Below are positions 63,757-64,000 of a stretch of 64,000 bases of DNA, piece by piece; the stretch's first letter is position 1, and each line of letters opens with the position of its first letter. The translations under genes were made by a program, and so were the position numbers. The notes beneath the pieces are model-generated. The model saw only the letters and a list, made by a program, of their open reading frames with translations. It was not told the DNA's origin and ran no database searches. Where the stretch lies: contig NZ_JACDUR010000003.1 in the NCBI RefSeq assembly GCF_013761175.1, forward strand, positions 903,896-967,895, written 5' to 3'. Origin of the DNA: Nonomuraea soli (lineage in GTDB: Bacteria; Actinomycetota; Actinomycetes; Streptosporangiales; Streptosporangiaceae).

Positions 63757-64000
63757 AGCGGGCGGTCGCCGCCGAACAGGTTCGTGGGGTCGTGGCGCTT
63801 CTTCAGCTCGGCCAGATGCGTGCCGTACTGGCTGGTGAAGGCCAGGCCGGTCTCCTCGGGCGAGCCGACGAAGTTGAGCGGCGTGTAGCCGGTCGCCGCC
63901 GAGCGCAGCCCGGCGGAGAACCGGTCGCCGAAGGCCCGCACGACGCCCGCCAGGCTCTCGTCGGGCACCACGCTGACGGCCTCGGTCACGAACTCGCCCT
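63714..64000 (-). CDS. FAD-linked oxidase, C-terminal part (5' end outside window)
   Basis: The frame is open to the window edge. The visible 95 residues end with TSQYGTHLAELKKRHDPTNL followed by FGGDRPLQTD, the berberine-bridge-enzyme-like C-terminus of FAD-dependent oxidases. The FAD domain is not visible. The gene extends to the right of the window. It overlaps the P450 end by 43 bases. Confidence 0.75.
   Translation of the reverse strand, partial: GEFVTEAVSVVPDESLAGVVRAFGDRFSAGLRSAATGYTPLNFVGSPEETGLAFTSQYGTHLAELKKRHDPTNLFGGDRPLQTDISSERNPRMM

Overview
The window is high-GC actinobacterial DNA. GTG and TTG starts are common, genes often overlap by 1-4 bases (ATGA, GTGA, TGATG), and the housekeeping order dacB - DUF2342 metalloprotease - tilS - hpt - ftsH - folE - folP - folB - folK - DUF3180 is typical of Actinobacteria. 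The mix of other genes (ECF41-like sigma factor, DUF1062, many one-component regulators, a sugar operon without its own ATPase, an actinobacterial SAM-IV-like riboswitch) suggests a Streptosporangiaceae-like soil organism (Nonomuraea/Streptosporangium type). That placement is inference, not proof.

Bases 1-5420 look like the right-hand end of an integrated genomic island. The stretch ends at a truncated 3' half of a tRNA-Thr(CGU) gene (5377-5420), followed by what looks like that tRNA's own terminator. It carries a STAND-type P-loop ATPase with near-identical TPR repeats (running off the left edge), a membrane/coiled-coil gene split by an in-frame amber codon, a DUF6461 gene, a small unknown gene, gene remnants and a cluster of TGTCCC motifs. 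Its genes use TTA codons.

Bases 5500-22300 are accessory chromosome: a YnfA-family protein, a Rieske oxygenase, a large secreted repeat protein whose N-terminal domain resembles an aerolysin-type pore former, a VOC protein, a sterol-desaturase-family protein coupled to a YhhN lysoplasmalogenase, GNAT, a serine beta-lactamase-like hydrolase, a large TPR protein, an SDR/TetR divergent pair with a clear operator, DUF1062, an ECF41-like sigma factor with DUF305 lipoprotein, a metalloprotease relative lacking its zinc motif, and a membrane-anchored alpha/beta hydrolase.

Bases 22345-38212 hold two carbohydrate operons. The first (+) is gntR - solute-binding lipoprotein - two permeases - GH38-like mannosidase - enolase-superfamily sugar-acid dehydratase. 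The second (-) is a secreted DUF4185/DUF5005-like protein - aldose-epimerase-like protein - SDR - SMP-30 lactonase-like protein. Together they could form an oxidative, non-phosphorylating sugar route (cleave, mutarotate, oxidise, delactonise, dehydrate), although the lactonase seems to have lost part of its propeller. Between them lie an S10 peptidase, an RlmG-like methyltransferase, an HxlR regulator with a divergent NAD(P)H-binding protein, and a toroid protein.

Bases 38300-54800 are core functions: an ABC-F ATPase, a lipoprotein, a sigma-factor/anti-sigma fusion with a membrane anchor and Pro-rich tail, an NlpC/P60 hydrolase, ppa, dacB, tilS (with an unusual low-complexity insertion), hpt, ftsH and the folate genes. 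Bases 54800-64000 hold a cupin/NmrA pair with repeated operator-like sequences next to an XRE regulator, an orphan nuoD coupled to an acyltransferase, DoxX, a class V aminotransferase behind a SAM-IV-like riboswitch, TerC, a cytochrome P450 and the end of a FAD-linked oxidase.
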